Origin: Hyphomicrobiales bacterium
GTDB taxonomy: Bacteria; Pseudomonadota; Alphaproteobacteria; Rhizobiales; Ancalomicrobiaceae
Direction of reading: 5' to 3'
Assembly (NCBI GenBank): GCA_021286855.1
Contig: JAJTBO010000002.1
Coordinates: 1 to 64,000, forward strand
DNA length: 64,000 nucleotides
Below the pieces are notes generated by a model. The model was not told where the DNA came from. It ran no database searches and saw only the letters and a list, made by a program, of their open reading frames with translations. Positions 1-7,803 of this stretch are shown here, one piece after another (positions within the stretch are counted from its first letter, which is position 1; each line of letters opens with the position of its first letter). Both the position numbers and the translations under genes were made by a program.

Positions 1-53
1 AGATCGGTGCCGATGTTGCCCGATCCGATGATCGCGCATTTGACCTTGGACAT
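1..53 (-). CDS. dmpF: Acetaldehyde dehydrogenase (acylating), N-terminal fragment cut by the window edge
   Basis: Only the first 17 codons are inside the window. They read MSKVKCAIIGSGNIGTD, the N-terminal Rossmann GxGNIGTD loop typical of acylating acetaldehyde dehydrogenases (DmpF/MhpF/BphJ). The enzyme turns acetaldehyde, CoA and NAD+ into acetyl-CoA, usually channelled from the DmpG aldolase, which presumably lies beyond the edge. The ATG sits 6 bp after the hydratase stop codon, so this is the next gene of the same leftward meta-cleavage operon. The identification rests on a short but very characteristic start and on context. Confidence 0.85.
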   Translation of the reverse strand, partial: MSKVKCAIIGSGNIGTD

Positions 54-59
54 GAAGCT

Positions 60-854
60 TCACTCCTTGGAGAAGGCGGCGCGGACGGAGCCGAGGCCCT
101 CGATACGCACGTCGAAGACATCGCCGGGCTGCACGGCCACCATCGGCCCGAGCGCGCCCGACAGGATCGTGTCGCCGGCCCGCATCGGGAAGCCGGCCGC
201 GGCCATCACCCGGGCGAGCCAGAGCGTGGCGTTGAGCGGCGAGCCGAGGCAGGCGGCGCCGGCGCCGACCGAAACCGGTTCGCCGGCCTTCTCCATCACC
301 ATGCCGCACATCCGCGGATCGAAATCGGTCAGACGCACCGGGCGCGAACCGAGCACGTAGAGGCCGGAGGAGGCGTTGTCGGCGATGGTGTCGGTGATCT
401 TGATGTCCCAATTGGCGACCCGCGAGCCGACGATCTCGATCGCCGGCGCCGCATAGTCGATCGCCCGGAAGAGATCGGCGACGGTGAGCTGCTCTCCATC
501 GAGGTCGCGGCCGAGGACGAAGGCGATCTCGGCTTCGACCTTGGGCTGCATCACGTCGGAGAGCGCGATGTCGAGCGCCTCGGGCCGGGCCATGTCGGCG
601 AACAGCATGCCGTAGTCGGGCTGGCCGACGCCGAGCTGCTTCTGCACGGCGAGCGAGGTCAGGCCGATCTTGCGGCCGACGAGGCGACGGCCGGCCGCGA
701 GCGCCCGCTTGGTGTTGATCTCCTGGACCGCGTAGGCGGCCGCGACGTCGCCCGCTTCGAGGAGGTCGCGGATCGGCGCGGTCGGCTTGCCCGTCGTCGC
801 CGCCTCGTGGAGGCGATCGGCGGCGGCCTGGATCGCTGGCATCGGTGTGGTCAT
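60..854 (-). CDS. dmpE: 2-oxopent-4-enoate (2-hydroxypenta-2,4-dienoate) hydratase
   Basis: This 264-residue protein belongs to the fumarylacetoacetase-like hydratase family (DmpE/MhpD/XylJ). It hydrates 2-hydroxypenta-2,4-dienoate to 4-hydroxy-2-oxovalerate in the lower meta-cleavage pathway, in the cytoplasm. Visible family features are the GRKIGLTS segment near residue 60, the [13 protein letters not shown] acidic metal-binding region and the C-terminal [13 protein letters not shown] segment. I chose the ATG at 854, giving [15 protein letters not shown], because the upstream extension to 926 overlaps the preceding dehydrogenase and has no family character. The gap to the dehydrogenase gene is 13 bp and to the acetaldehyde dehydrogenase 6 bp, which indicates one operon. 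A 2-oxohepta-3-ene-dioate hydratase is possible by family but does not fit these neighbours. Confidence 0.93.
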   Translation of the reverse strand: MTTPMPAIQAAADRLHEAATTGKPTAPIRDLLEAGDVAAAYAVQEINTKRALAAGRRLVGRKIGLTSLAVQKQLGVGQPDYGMLFADMARPEALDIALSDVMQPKVEAEIAFVLGRDLDGEQLTVADLFRAIDYAAPAIEIVGSRVANWDIKITDTIADNASSGLYVLGSRPVRLTDFDPRMCGMVMEKAGEPVSVGAGAACLGSPLNATLWLARVMAAAGFPMRAGDTILSGALGPMVAVQPGDVFDVRIEGLGSVRAAFSKE

Positions 855-867
855 GGGTCGGCGATCC

Positions 868-2379
868 TCAGAGCTTGACGCAGACGTTGGTGATCTCGGT
901 GTAGAACTCGAGGCTGTGCACGCCACCCTCGCGGCCGATGCCGGAGGCCTTCGCGCCGCCGAAGGCGGTGCGCAAATCGCGCAGGAACCACGAGTTCACC
1001 CAGCAGATGCCGACGTCCATCTTGGCGGCGACGCGATGGGCGCGCGAGAGATTTTCGGTCCACACCGCGGCGGCGAGGCCGTAGGGGGTCGAATTGGCCA
1101 GACGGATCGCCTCTTCTTCGGTGTCGAAGGGGCGGACGTGGCAGCAGGGCCCGAAGATCTCTTCGTTGACGCAGGCCGCGTCGTCGGCAAGACCGGTCCA
1201 GATGGTCGGTTCGACCCAGGAGCCGCCGACGAGATCGTCGGCCATCTTCGGCACGCCGCCGCCGGCGACGACGGTGGCGCCCTCTTCGACCGCCTTGGCG
1301 TAGTAGGACAGCACCTTGGACTGATGCTCCTTGGAGATCAGCGGGCCGATGCCGGTGGTCGGATCCTCGGGACGTCCGAGGCGCAGGCCTTCCGCGCCCT
1401 TCTTCAGACGGGCGACGAATTCCTCGAAGATCGGACGCTCGACATAGACGCGCTCGGTGCCGAGGCAGACCTGACCGCAGTTGGAGAAGACCGAGCGCAT
1501 GGTGCCCTCGATCGCCTTGTCGAGATCGCAGTCGGCGAAGACCAGCGCCGGGTTCTTGCCGCCGAGCTCGAAGGAGACCGGACGGATGCCGTGCGCCGCC
1601 TGCTTCATGATCGCTTCGCCGGTGCGGGTCTCGCCGGTGAAGGTGATGCCGTCGACGAGCGGATGCTGGGTCAGGAATTCGCCGGCGGAATTCGGGCCGA
1701 GGCCGTGGACGACGTTGTAGACGCCCTTCGGCACGCCGACCGCGTTCATCACCTCGCCGAGCAGGGTCGAGGTGAGCGGCGTCTCCTCGGACGGCTTGAC
1801 CACCACGGCGTTGCCCAACGCCAGCGCCGGCCCGACCTTCCAGGTCATCAGGAGGAGCGGCAGGTTCCAGGGCGAGATGACGGCGATGACGCCGCGCGGA
1901 CGACGCAGGCCGTAGTTGAGGGCGCCGGTTCCGTCCGGCGTCGCCATCGGGAAGCATTCGGTCGCGACCGTCTTGGCGACGTCGGTGAACATCTTGAAGT
2001 TCGCCGCGCCGCGCGGGATGTCGATGTGGGAGGCGAGCGACATCGGCTTGCCGGTGTCGAGGCACTCGGCTTCGAGGAAGTCGTCGAAGCGGCGATTGAT
2101 CTCGTCGGCGACCGCCGCCAGCATGTCGGTGCGCTGGACGACCGTCATGCGGCCCCAGGGACCGTCGAGGGCGGCGCGGGCGGCCTGGACCGCGGCGTCG
2201 ATCTCGGCCCGGCCGCCTTCCGGCACGGAGCCGATCAGACTGCCGTCGGTCGGACAGAAGTTCCGCCAGCTCTTGCCGGTGGAGCCTTGCGTGAAGGCGC
2301 CGTCGATGAAATGGGCGGCGTCGCGACGCATCGCCGACTGCGCCAGAGGGGCGCGCGCGCCGGCCGTATGAACGGTCAT
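868..2379 (-). CDS. dmpC: 2-hydroxymuconic semialdehyde dehydrogenase
   Basis: This 503-residue NAD+-dependent aldehyde dehydrogenase should oxidise 2-hydroxymuconic semialdehyde, the ring-cleavage product, to 2-hydroxymuconate (4-oxalocrotonate). All ALDH marks are present: the SPWNLP loop at about 169-174 with Asn172, the general base Glu271 in FELGGKN, the nucleophile Cys305 in NCGQVCLG, and the EEIFGPC region. The length matches the DmpC/XylG family. The start at 2379 gives a slightly long N-terminus, and ATG at codon 17 is an alternative. It lies between the HbpS-like gene (71 bp upstream) and the hydratase gene (13 bp downstream) in the same leftward operon. A second branch for this substrate, the hydrolase, is encoded on the opposite strand at 5287. 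Confidence 0.93.
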   Translation of the reverse strand: MTVHTAGARAPLAQSAMRRDAAHFIDGAFTQGSTGKSWRNFCPTDGSLIGSVPEGGRAEIDAAVQAARAALDGPWGRMTVVQRTDMLAAVADEINRRFDDFLEAECLDTGKPMSLASHIDIPRGAANFKMFTDVAKTVATECFPMATPDGTGALNYGLRRPRGVIAVISPWNLPLLLMTWKVGPALALGNAVVVKPSEETPLTSTLLGEVMNAVGVPKGVYNVVHGLGPNSAGEFLTQHPLVDGITFTGETRTGEAIMKQAAHGIRPVSFELGGKNPALVFADCDLDKAIEGTMRSVFSNCGQVCLGTERVYVERPIFEEFVARLKKGAEGLRLGRPEDPTTGIGPLISKEHQSKVLSYYAKAVEEGATVVAGGGVPKMADDLVGGSWVEPTIWTGLADDAACVNEEIFGPCCHVRPFDTEEEAIRLANSTPYGLAAAVWTENLSRAHRVAAKMDVGICWVNSWFLRDLRTAFGGAKASGIGREGGVHSLEFYTEITNVCVKL

Positions 2380-2450
2380 CTCGTCTTCTCCTCGACACGA
2401 GCCGGCGAGCCCGCCGGCGGATTCCCTTTTCGACGACGCTCTCGGCCCCT

Positions 2451-2873
2451 CTAGAGGCCGAGAGCGGAAAGTCCTGCCGCCGCGCAGGCGCGATCGTCGT
2501 CCTCCGAACCGCCGGAGACGCCGATGCCGCCGACCAGTTCGCCGGCGACGCGGATCGGCGCGCCGCCGCCGAAGAGGACGACGCCGGGCCGAAGCGCGAT
2601 CCCCTCGCGCAAGACCTCGCGAGGGCTCAGGGCGTCACAGAGCTGGTCGGTCGTCGCCCCGAAGGTCGCCGCCGTCCAGGCCTTGTCGCGGGCGATGTCG
2701 ACGGAGGCCGTGAAGGCCCCGTCGGCGCGCAGGCACGCGACCAACGCGCCGCCGGCGTCGACGACAGCCGCCACCACGGCGACGCCGCGTTCGCGACCCT
2801 TGTCGAGCGCCGCCTCGACGGCGAGCTTCGCCGCCGAGACGTTGATCGAGGCTGTCGAGCGCGTGATCGCCAT
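2451..2873 (-). CDS. HbpS/GlcG-family (DUF336) small protein of the meta-cleavage operon
   Basis: A 140-residue protein of the heme-binding HbpS/GlcG fold (DUF336). The family pattern is clear: an N-terminal helix with LAVEAALDKGRE, a central VAAVVDAGGALVACLRADGA strand segment, and a C-terminal GGGAPIRVAGELVGGIGVSGGS loop. Members of this family recur inside phenol and cresol meta-cleavage operons, but their job there is unsettled; suggestions include heme or aromatic ligand binding and protection of the extradiol dioxygenase. The start at 2873 (MAITRST) lies 8 bp after the dioxygenase stop, so translation is probably coupled. No signal peptide is evident, so a cytoplasmic location is likely. 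Confidence 0.85.
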   Translation of the reverse strand: MAITRSTASINVSAAKLAVEAALDKGRERGVAVVAAVVDAGGALVACLRADGAFTASVDIARDKAWTAATFGATTDQLCDALSPREVLREGIALRPGVVLFGGGAPIRVAGELVGGIGVSGGSEDDDRACAAAGLSALGL

Positions 2874-2881
2874 GGCCCGCC

Positions 2882-3808
2882 TCAGGTCACGACCGAGAGG
2901 AAGGCGTCGTTGAGCTGACGCTCGTAGTAGAAGATGCCCTTGCCGACCTGTTCGGCGTCCCAGGTGCGGGTCGGGTTGTCCGGATAGTAGGTGTAGCCGC
3001 CGGCGAAGACCTCGTTGCGGTTGCCCGACGGATCGAAGAAGTAGATCGTCTGACCGCGGGTGATGCCGTGACGGGTCGGGCCGATGTCGACCGAGATGTC
3101 GTAGCGGGTGAGGATGTCGGCGGCGTTGCCGACGTCGTTCCAGTTTTCGAGCTCGAAGGCGGCGTGATGGAACTTGCCGGGCTCGGGATACTTCACGAAG
3201 GCGATGTCGTGGGCCTTCATGCCGGCGGTCAGCCAGATGGCGAGCAGGCCGTCGGGCATGTCGACGCGCTCGGCGCAGGAGAAGTCGAGCACCTTGACGA
3301 AGAAGTCGAGGTTCGTCTCGATCTCCGGACCATAGAGCAGCGCGTGGTCGAAGCGACGGGCGCGCATGCCGTGCGGCTCGAGCACCCAGACGTCCGGATT
3401 GTGGGACCGCGGCTTGGGCTCCGACTGATCGGCGTGATGGAAGAGCTCGATGCGATGGCCGGAGGCCAGCGTCCAACCGATGCGGCGGCCGATGCCGGGC
3501 ATCTCGCCGGCGGGAACGTGATCGACGGCGTAGCCGTAGTCGACGATGCGTTTCTCGAAGCGATCGAGATCGGCTTCCTCACGCACCTTGAAGGCCATCA
3601 GATCGAAACCGGCGGCGTCGGCGCGGCGCAGCACGAAGGAATGATGATCGAACTCGTCGGCGGCCTTCAGATAGACGCGGCCGTCGGGGCCCTCGGTCAC
3701 CTGATGAAAGCCGATGCGCTTGGTGTAGTGCTCGATCGCAGCCGGCATGTCGAGCACGCGCAGCTGGATGAATCCCGGACGAAGGACGCCAGTGTGAGCC
3801 ATCTTCAT
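2882..3808 (-). CDS. dmpB: Catechol 2,3-dioxygenase (extradiol, type I)
   Basis: A 308-residue vicinal-oxygen-chelate dioxygenase that opens catechol to 2-hydroxymuconic semialdehyde. The N-terminal half (about 1-140) is the structural VOC repeat and the C-terminal half carries the iron site. The 2-His-1-Glu triad is visible as His155 (RRFDHALL), His214 or His215 (GKFHHAAFELEN) and Glu266 (SGNRNEVFAGG), matching His153, His214 and Glu265 of Pseudomonas XylE. The length equals XylE/DmpB (307). The ATG overlaps the end of the ferredoxin gene by 4 bp, so the enzyme and its reactivating ferredoxin should be made together. This is the key ring-cleavage gene of the island. Confidence 0.96.
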   Translation of the reverse strand: MKMAHTGVLRPGFIQLRVLDMPAAIEHYTKRIGFHQVTEGPDGRVYLKAADEFDHHSFVLRRADAAGFDLMAFKVREEADLDRFEKRIVDYGYAVDHVPAGEMPGIGRRIGWTLASGHRIELFHHADQSEPKPRSHNPDVWVLEPHGMRARRFDHALLYGPEIETNLDFFVKVLDFSCAERVDMPDGLLAIWLTAGMKAHDIAFVKYPEPGKFHHAAFELENWNDVGNAADILTRYDISVDIGPTRHGITRGQTIYFFDPSGNRNEVFAGGYTYYPDNPTRTWDAEQVGKGIFYYERQLNDAFLSVVT

Positions 3809-4230
3809 TCTCCTCCTTGAGACTTTTCGGCCGATCGGCCGTTTTTTTCGAGCCGCTTGGGCTCCAACCGCAGAGTCAGATCTCCCAGCGGATAGATCGC
3901 GCAGGCGAGGACGACTCCCTCATCCTCCTCGGCCTGCGAGACATGGGCGCGGCTGGTGGCCGACAGGCGATAATCGCCGGCGATCACCCGCGCCCGACAG
4001 ACGCCGCACCCGCCGCGGCGACACCCCACCGGCAGACGGCGCGTCAGACCGGTGAGTTTTCCGAAAGCCTGGGCGCGCTCGAGCGCCACCAGAACGCGTT
4101 CTTCGGTCGAGCCGATCGCCTCGCCGTGACCCTCCAGGGTGATCGTCACGCGACGGGGCGCACGGTCCTCGGCCGGATCGCACGGTCGTCCCTTCCCTCC
4201 CGACGAGGGTTCGGCGGTCTCGGTCCGCAT
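3805..4230 (-). CDS. dmpQ: Plant-type [2Fe-2S] ferredoxin, catechol 2,3-dioxygenase reactivation (DmpQ/XylT-like)
   Basis: A 141-residue protein whose C-terminal 110 residues form a plant-type ferredoxin. The cluster ligands are Cys70, Cys75 and Cys78 in GCRRGGCGVC, plus Cys110 in VVLACAIYP. XylT-type ferredoxins re-reduce the iron of catechol 2,3-dioxygenase after oxidative inactivation, which fits the 4-bp overlap with that gene. Residues 1-25 are hydrophilic and look poorly conserved, so a later start is possible; the ATG at 4230 is the only good one upstream. It is the first gene of the leftward operon, about 60 bp from a TTGACT-N17-CATAAG promoter. Confidence 0.88.
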   Translation of the reverse strand: MRTETAEPSSGGKGRPCDPAEDRAPRRVTITLEGHGEAIGSTEERVLVALERAQAFGKLTGLTRRLPVGCRRGGCGVCRARVIAGDYRLSATSRAHVSQAEEDEGVVLACAIYPLGDLTLRLEPKRLEKNGRSAEKSQGGE

Positions 4231-4287
4231 GGCCGCTCTTTCGTTTCCTCCGGCGCGACCCGTGATCGGCCGTCTTCGTTGCCTCCG

Positions 4288-4316
4288 CTTATGCGTCGGG
4301 CTCGGAGCGGAGTCAA
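4288..4316 (-). promoter_or_regulatory. Predicted sigma-70 promoter of the ferredoxin-catechol dioxygenase operon
   Basis: On the minus strand the -35 TTGACT (4316-4311) and the -10 CATAAG (4293-4288) are separated by 17 bp. The element AATCTCGAAAAT (4330-4319) lies just upstream. Transcription would start about 50 bp before the ferredoxin ATG. Prediction from sequence only. Confidence 0.6.
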
Positions 4317-4318
4317 TT

Positions 4319-4330
4319 ATTTTCGAGATT
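4319..4330 (-). promoter_or_regulatory. Shared element AATCTCGAAAAT (site 1)
   Basis: This is one of three matches to AATCTCGWAAWT in the phenol island; the others are at 5207 and 6328. It begins 14 bp upstream of the -35 box of the leftward operon and lies in the intergenic region shared with the GntR regulator gene. The likely protein partner is that GntR regulator, by inference. Confidence 0.55.
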
Positions 4331-4384
4331 TTTCGTATTACCGGTTTGTCGTAGTTCGTCGACGAAACCGCGTGGGCGCATTCT

Positions 4385-4413
4385 TGAGCCGATTGTCGCA
4401 TTTTGTTAGGATC
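4385..4413 (+). promoter_or_regulatory. Predicted sigma-70 promoter of the GntR regulator gene
   Basis: TTGAGC (4385-4390) and TAGGAT (4408-4413) with a 17-bp spacer lie 55 bp upstream of the regulator's ATG. It runs divergently from the ferredoxin promoter, whose -10 box is about 90 bp away. Confidence 0.5.
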
Positions 4414-4467
4414 GCAGCCGATTTTCCGGTATCGATCCGTCTCTCCCCCTTCAGAGGAACCGCCCGA

Positions 4468-5178
4468 ATGGAGAAATACGTAACGGCCGCCGGCGGGCGT
4501 CAGCCCAAGGTGGTCGGTGCTCGCAGTCTCGTGGAGGCCGCCTATGCGACGATCCGCCACGACATTCTCGACGGCGTCCTGCCGCCGGGGCTGAAGCTGC
4601 GGTTCGAGATGCTGCGCGAGCGTTACGGCGTCGGCGCGTCGACGCTGCGCGAGGCGTTGACTCGGCTGGTCGGCGACGCGCTGGTGACCTCCGAGGAGCA
4701 GCGCGGCTTTCGCGTCGCCGAGATTTCGCTCGACGACTTCGCCGACCTCACGCGCACGCGCAAGCTGATCGAAGTGGAGGCGCTCCGGCAGTCGATCCTG
4801 TTCGGCGACGACGCCTGGGAGGGCGATCTGGTCGGCGCGTTCCACCGTCTCTCCAAGGTCGAGGAAAAACTCGCCGAGGGGCTGCCGGAGCTGCGCGACG
4901 AGTTCGAGGAGCGCAACCGCGACTTCCACTTCACGCTGATCGCCGCCTGCCCGTCGCGCTGGCTGAAGCACATGCACGGCATTCTGTTCCAACAGTCCGA
5001 GCGCTATCGGCGCATTTCGCTGGCCGCCCGCGTCGAGGGCCGCGACGTCCACGCCGAGCACAAGGCGGTGATCGAGGCGGCCCTGGCGCGCGACGTCGAC
5101 CTCGCCTGCCGGCTCGAGGCCGAGCACATCGAAAAGACGCTGGAACTGCTCAGCCGGACCCTCGTTCCGTCGTCCTGA
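4468..5178 (+). CDS. GntR-family (FCD/FadR-type) regulator of the phenol meta-cleavage genes
   Basis: A 236-residue regulator. Residues about 21-85 are the GntR winged helix, with the recognition helix in YGVGASTLREALTRL and the wing QRGFRVAEI. The rest is an all-helical FCD domain with candidate metal-binding His154 (DFHFTL), His198 (AEHKAVIEA) and His220 (AEHIEK). The start at 4468 gives MEKYVTAAG; the longer upstream extension runs through the promoter and is rejected. The gene is divergent from the ferredoxin-dioxygenase operon and upstream of the hydrolase. A GntR-type repressor, AphS, controls the comparable aph phenol genes of Comamonas testosteroni, so a repressor that senses a pathway intermediate is likely here, by analogy. 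Confidence 0.88.
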   Translation: MEKYVTAAGGRQPKVVGARSLVEAAYATIRHDILDGVLPPGLKLRFEMLRERYGVGASTLREALTRLVGDALVTSEEQRGFRVAEISLDDFADLTRTRKLIEVEALRQSILFGDDAWEGDLVGAFHRLSKVEEKLAEGLPELRDEFEERNRDFHFTLIAACPSRWLKHMHGILFQQSERYRRISLAARVEGRDVHAEHKAVIEAALARDVDLACRLEAEHIEKTLELLSRTLVPSS

Positions 5179-5206
5179 TGCGGCGACGGAAATCGTCATT
5201 TCAGAA

Positions 5207-5218
5207 AATCTCGTAATT
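5207..5218 (+). promoter_or_regulatory. Shared element AATCTCGTAATT (site 2)
   Basis: A match to AATCTCGWAAWT that starts 13 bp upstream of the -35 hexamer of the hydrolase promoter. The spacing resembles that at the other two sites (14 and 16 bp). Confidence 0.55.
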
Positions 5219-5219
5219 C

Positions 5220-5248
5220 TTGCCCCTGGAGCCGAGAGGCCCTATCCT
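5220..5248 (+). promoter_or_regulatory. Predicted sigma-70 promoter of the semialdehyde hydrolase gene
   Basis: TTGCCC (5220-5225) and TATCCT (5243-5248) are 17 bp apart. The promoter follows the regulatory element at 5207 and lies about 40 bp before the hydrolase ATG. Confidence 0.5.
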
Positions 5249-5286
5249 CGCGAGAGCGGCCGGAGAGCCGCCTCGGGGAGGACGGG

Positions 5287-6117
5287 ATGAGCGAGAACGA
5301 TCCGGAAATCGGCGTGCGGGTGGTCACCGGCGGCTTTTCGACCAATCTGCACGATCGCGGCGCGGGGCGACCGGTGGCGCTGATCCACGGATCGGGGCCC
5401 GGGGTTTCGGCCTGGGCGAACTGGCGCGGCGTCGTGCCGGCGCTCGCCGAACGGTTCCGCGTGATCGCGCCGGACATGGCCGGCTTCGGCTTCACCGACC
5501 GACCGACCGGCTTCGTCTACGACCGCGCCGCCTGGGTTCGCCAGACGATCGATCTCCTCGACGCGCTCGAACTCGACCAGGTCGACATCGTCGGCAATTC
5601 GTTCGGCGGAGCGATCGCGCTCGCCGTCGCCATCGCCCATCCGGAGCGGGTGCGGCGGCTGGTGCTGATGGGCAGCGTCGGCGTGTCGTTTCCGATCACC
5701 GACGGGCTCGATCGGGTCTGGGGCTACCAGCCGTCGCTCGCCGAGATGCGGAAGATGCTCGACATCTTCGCCTTCGACCGCACGCTCGTCACCGACGAAC
5801 TCGCGGAGCTGCGCTTCCGCGCCTCGATCCGGCCGGGGTTCCAGGAGAGCTTCGCGGCGATGTTCCCGGCGCCGCGGCAGGCTCATGTCGACGCGTTGGC
5901 GAGCGCGGAGGCCGACATCCGCGCCCTGCCGCACGAGACGTTGGTGATCCACGGCCGCGACGATCGGGTGATCCCGCTCGAGGCGTCGCTGCGGCTCGCC
6001 GGCCTGATCGATCGATCGCAGCTGCACGTGTTCGGACGCTGCGGCCACTGGACCCAGATCGAACACGCCGCGCGGTTCAACCGACTGGTCGGCGACTTCC
6101 TGGCGGAAGCCGGCTGA
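5287..6117 (+). CDS. dmpD: 2-hydroxymuconic semialdehyde hydrolase (alpha/beta hydrolase)
   Basis: A 276-residue alpha/beta hydrolase of the DmpD/XylF/TodF family, which splits the C-C bond of 2-hydroxymuconic semialdehyde to give formate (or another acid) and 2-hydroxypenta-2,4-dienoate. The oxyanion region HGSGPGVSAW is at 34-43, the nucleophile is Ser105 in VGNSFGGAIAL, the acid is Asp225 or Asp226 in HGRDDRVIPL, and the base is His254 in GRCGHWTQIEH. A GGGGAGGA ribosome site precedes the ATG. The gene is alone between its own promoter and the phenol hydroxylase operon, apart from the other lower-pathway genes on the opposite strand. With the dehydrogenase at 868 it gives the usual branched handling of the ring-cleavage product. 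Confidence 0.93.
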   Translation: MSENDPEIGVRVVTGGFSTNLHDRGAGRPVALIHGSGPGVSAWANWRGVVPALAERFRVIAPDMAGFGFTDRPTGFVYDRAAWVRQTIDLLDALELDQVDIVGNSFGGAIALAVAIAHPERVRRLVLMGSVGVSFPITDGLDRVWGYQPSLAEMRKMLDIFAFDRTLVTDELAELRFRASIRPGFQESFAAMFPAPRQAHVDALASAEADIRALPHETLVIHGRDDRVIPLEASLRLAGLIDRSQLHVFGRCGHWTQIEHAARFNRLVGDFLAEAG

Positions 6118-6327
6118 ACGACTGCGCCGACGGGTCGCAGGCGAGAAGAGGACCGGGTCGCGAGCCTTCGCGGCGCCGGATATCCCGGCGTGGGCCGGCG
6201 CGATCGTCATCGCGACGGAAATCACCGTATTATTTCAGAATGCTTCGACATTCGAGCGGTTCTTCTTGCATCGCGAAGCGTTCGACCATCGTCATCCTGC
6301 GCCTCCAAAACTTCGTCCAAATGGCTT

Positions 6328-6339
6328 AATCTCGAAATT
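6328..6339 (+). promoter_or_regulatory. Shared element AATCTCGAAATT (site 3)
   Basis: A match to AATCTCGWAAWT that starts 16 bp upstream of the -35 box TTGACA of the phenol hydroxylase operon. It is also part of a weak dyad AATC...GATT that ends at the promoter. Confidence 0.55.
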
Positions 6340-6343
6340 TTGA

Positions 6344-6372
6344 TTGACATCGAATTCCCGCCCTCCGATAAC
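6344..6372 (+). promoter_or_regulatory. Predicted sigma-70 promoter of the phenol hydroxylase operon
   Basis: A consensus TTGACA (6344-6349), a 17-bp spacer and GATAAC (6367-6372), about 65 bp before the dmpK GTG. It is the best housekeeping-type promoter in the island. Confidence 0.65.
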
Positions 6373-6437
6373 CGGGGCAAGACGACGACGGGGCATCCAT
6401 CGAGACAGCCCCGCGATCTATCCAGGGAGGGGAGAGG

Positions 6438-6737
6438 GTGGCCCGATCGGTCCAGGGGACCGGTGCGCCCGCACGCACCGACGATCTGCCGCAAGCCCGC
6501 GTGCGCGTTCTGGGAACGCGCCTCGGGCGCTTCGTCGAGTTCGAATTTTCGCTCGGCGACGACGACCTCTCGGTCGAACTGATCCTGCCGACCAAGGCCT
6601 TCGAAGAATTCTGCCGCGCGCGTTCCGCCGTGGTTCTTCCCCCCGACGCATCCACCGCCGAGGCGCTCGAGCAGATGGCTTGGCGCGCCGGGCATCCGGG
6701 CCTGTTGCAGCGGACCTCGCGAGGCGAGGCCGACTGA
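6438..6737 (+). CDS. dmpK: Phenol hydroxylase assembly component P0 (DmpK-like)
   Basis: A 99-residue protein with the DmpK signature: a short N-terminal strand ending in RFVEFEFSLGDDDLSVELILPTKAFEEFC, about residues 30-58. DmpK is not needed for catalysis but helps convert the apo-hydroxylase to the active iron form. It starts with GTG at 6438 after a strong GGGAGGGGAGAGG ribosome site; no ATG start is available. It is the first gene of dmpKLMNOP, the usual position. The divergent tail after residue 80 carries little conservation. Confidence 0.88.
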   Translation: MARSVQGTGAPARTDDLPQARVRVLGTRLGRFVEFEFSLGDDDLSVELILPTKAFEEFCRARSAVVLPPDASTAEALEQMAWRAGHPGLLQRTSRGEAD

Positions 6738-6796
6738 GGTTCCCCCGAACCTTCGAAGAAGACCGGGACCGACGAACGGTTCCACTGGAGGAAGAC

Positions 6797-7786
6797 GTGA
6801 GCGTACAGATCAAGACCATCGATCTCGAGCCGAAACGTCAGACGTTCGGGCACGTCGCCCGTCGTCTGGGCGGCGACAAGCCGGCGACGCGCTATCAGGA
6901 GGGCACCCTCGACGTCCAGGCGACGGCGAACTTCCACTACAAGCCGTTGTGGGAGCCGGAGTACTGGCATTACGACACCCGCAAGACGGCGGTCGTGATG
7001 GAGGACTGGTACAAGCCGCTCGACCCGCGGCAGTACTACTACGCCACCTACAACATCGCCCGCGCCAACATGAACCAGGCGGTCGAGCGCAACTTCGCCT
7101 TCGTCGAAGAGCGCGGCCTGCTCGAGACGATCGGCGAGGCGACCAGGGCCAAGCTCCTGACCGGCTTCCTGCCGATCCGGCATCTCCACTGGGGCTCCAA
7201 CATGAACATGGCGGAGATCACCCAGCGCGGATACGGCACCGCCGTGACCGCGCCGTGCATCTTCTCCGCCGGCGATCATCTCGGCATGGCCCAGATCGTC
7301 TCCCGCATCGGCCTGGAGCTCGACGGCCAGACCGGCGCCGCCCTCGACGCCGCCAAGACGGCCTGGATGGAGGATCCGGCCTGGCAGGGCGTGCGCCGCC
7401 TGATCGAGGACACCTTCGTCGAGCGCGACTGGTTCCAGCTCTACGTCGCCCAGACGCTCGGCGTGAACGCCGTGTTGCTCGACATGGTCTACCGCCACTG
7501 CGACGCCGCCTGGGGACCGTCGGCGCTGACGGTCGCGATGCTGACCGAGTTCATGGCCGACTGGCGCGCCGAAGATGGCAAGTGGTCGGACGCCGTGGTC
7601 AAGACGGTGGCCGCCGAGAGCGCCGAGAACAAGGCGTTGGTCTCGACCTGGGCGAAGCACTGGATCGATCGTGCGGAAGAGGCGGGCAAGCCGCTCTCGA
7701 CCGCGCTCACCGGTTCGCCCGCCGCCGCCACGACCGCCGCCGACGCCGCCCGCACCCGCGCGCGCGCGCTCGGCCTCGACCTCTGA
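6797..7786 (+). CDS. dmpL: Phenol hydroxylase beta subunit P1
   Basis: A 329-residue protein of the ferritin-like beta subunit family of bacterial multicomponent monooxygenases (DmpL, about 331 residues). The N-terminal stretch TIDLEPKRQTFGHVARRLGGDKPATRYQ is split across residues 6-33, followed by the helical core with PLWEPEYWHYDT and NIARANMNQAVERNFAFVEERG. It pairs with DmpN in the hydroxylase (a2b2c2) but has no iron site. I chose the GTG at 6797 because it follows a GGAGG site at 6787 and gives the family N-terminus; the earlier ATG in frame lies within the promoter region. The C-terminus is rich in Ala and Thr. Confidence 0.94.
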   Translation: MSVQIKTIDLEPKRQTFGHVARRLGGDKPATRYQEGTLDVQATANFHYKPLWEPEYWHYDTRKTAVVMEDWYKPLDPRQYYYATYNIARANMNQAVERNFAFVEERGLLETIGEATRAKLLTGFLPIRHLHWGSNMNMAEITQRGYGTAVTAPCIFSAGDHLGMAQIVSRIGLELDGQTGAALDAAKTAWMEDPAWQGVRRLIEDTFVERDWFQLYVAQTLGVNAVLLDMVYRHCDAAWGPSALTVAMLTEFMADWRAEDGKWSDAVVKTVAAESAENKALVSTWAKHWIDRAEEAGKPLSTALTGSPAAATTAADAARTRARALGLDL

Positions 7787-7803
7787 GGGAAGGACCATCC
7801 GAC

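Larger units (their letters stand above)
6118..6437. other. Intergenic region holding the phenol hydroxylase promoter
   Basis: This 320-bp gap has no gene. It holds the element at 6328 and the promoter at 6344. Around 6214 there is a partial copy of the block found upstream of the hydrolase gene at about 5188: CGACGGAAATC, then a few bases, then ATTTCAGAA. I found no sigma-54 -24/-12 box (TGGCAC-N5-TTGC). Confidence 0.7.

Noticed and set aside
787-2454. Long plus-strand frame opposite the semialdehyde dehydrogenase gene
   Set aside because: Antisense shadow of an unmistakable aldehyde dehydrogenase; low-complexity Asp/Arg/Gly-rich translation.
3805-5199. 464-codon minus-strand frame extending through the GntR gene
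   Set aside because: Only the last 141 codons are the real ferredoxin; the rest is antisense to the GntR regulator.
6118-6437. Sigma-54 promoter expected for a DmpR-controlled phenol hydroxylase operon
   Set aside because: No GG-N10-GC box with TGGCAC/TTGC spacing was found; a good sigma-70 promoter is present instead.
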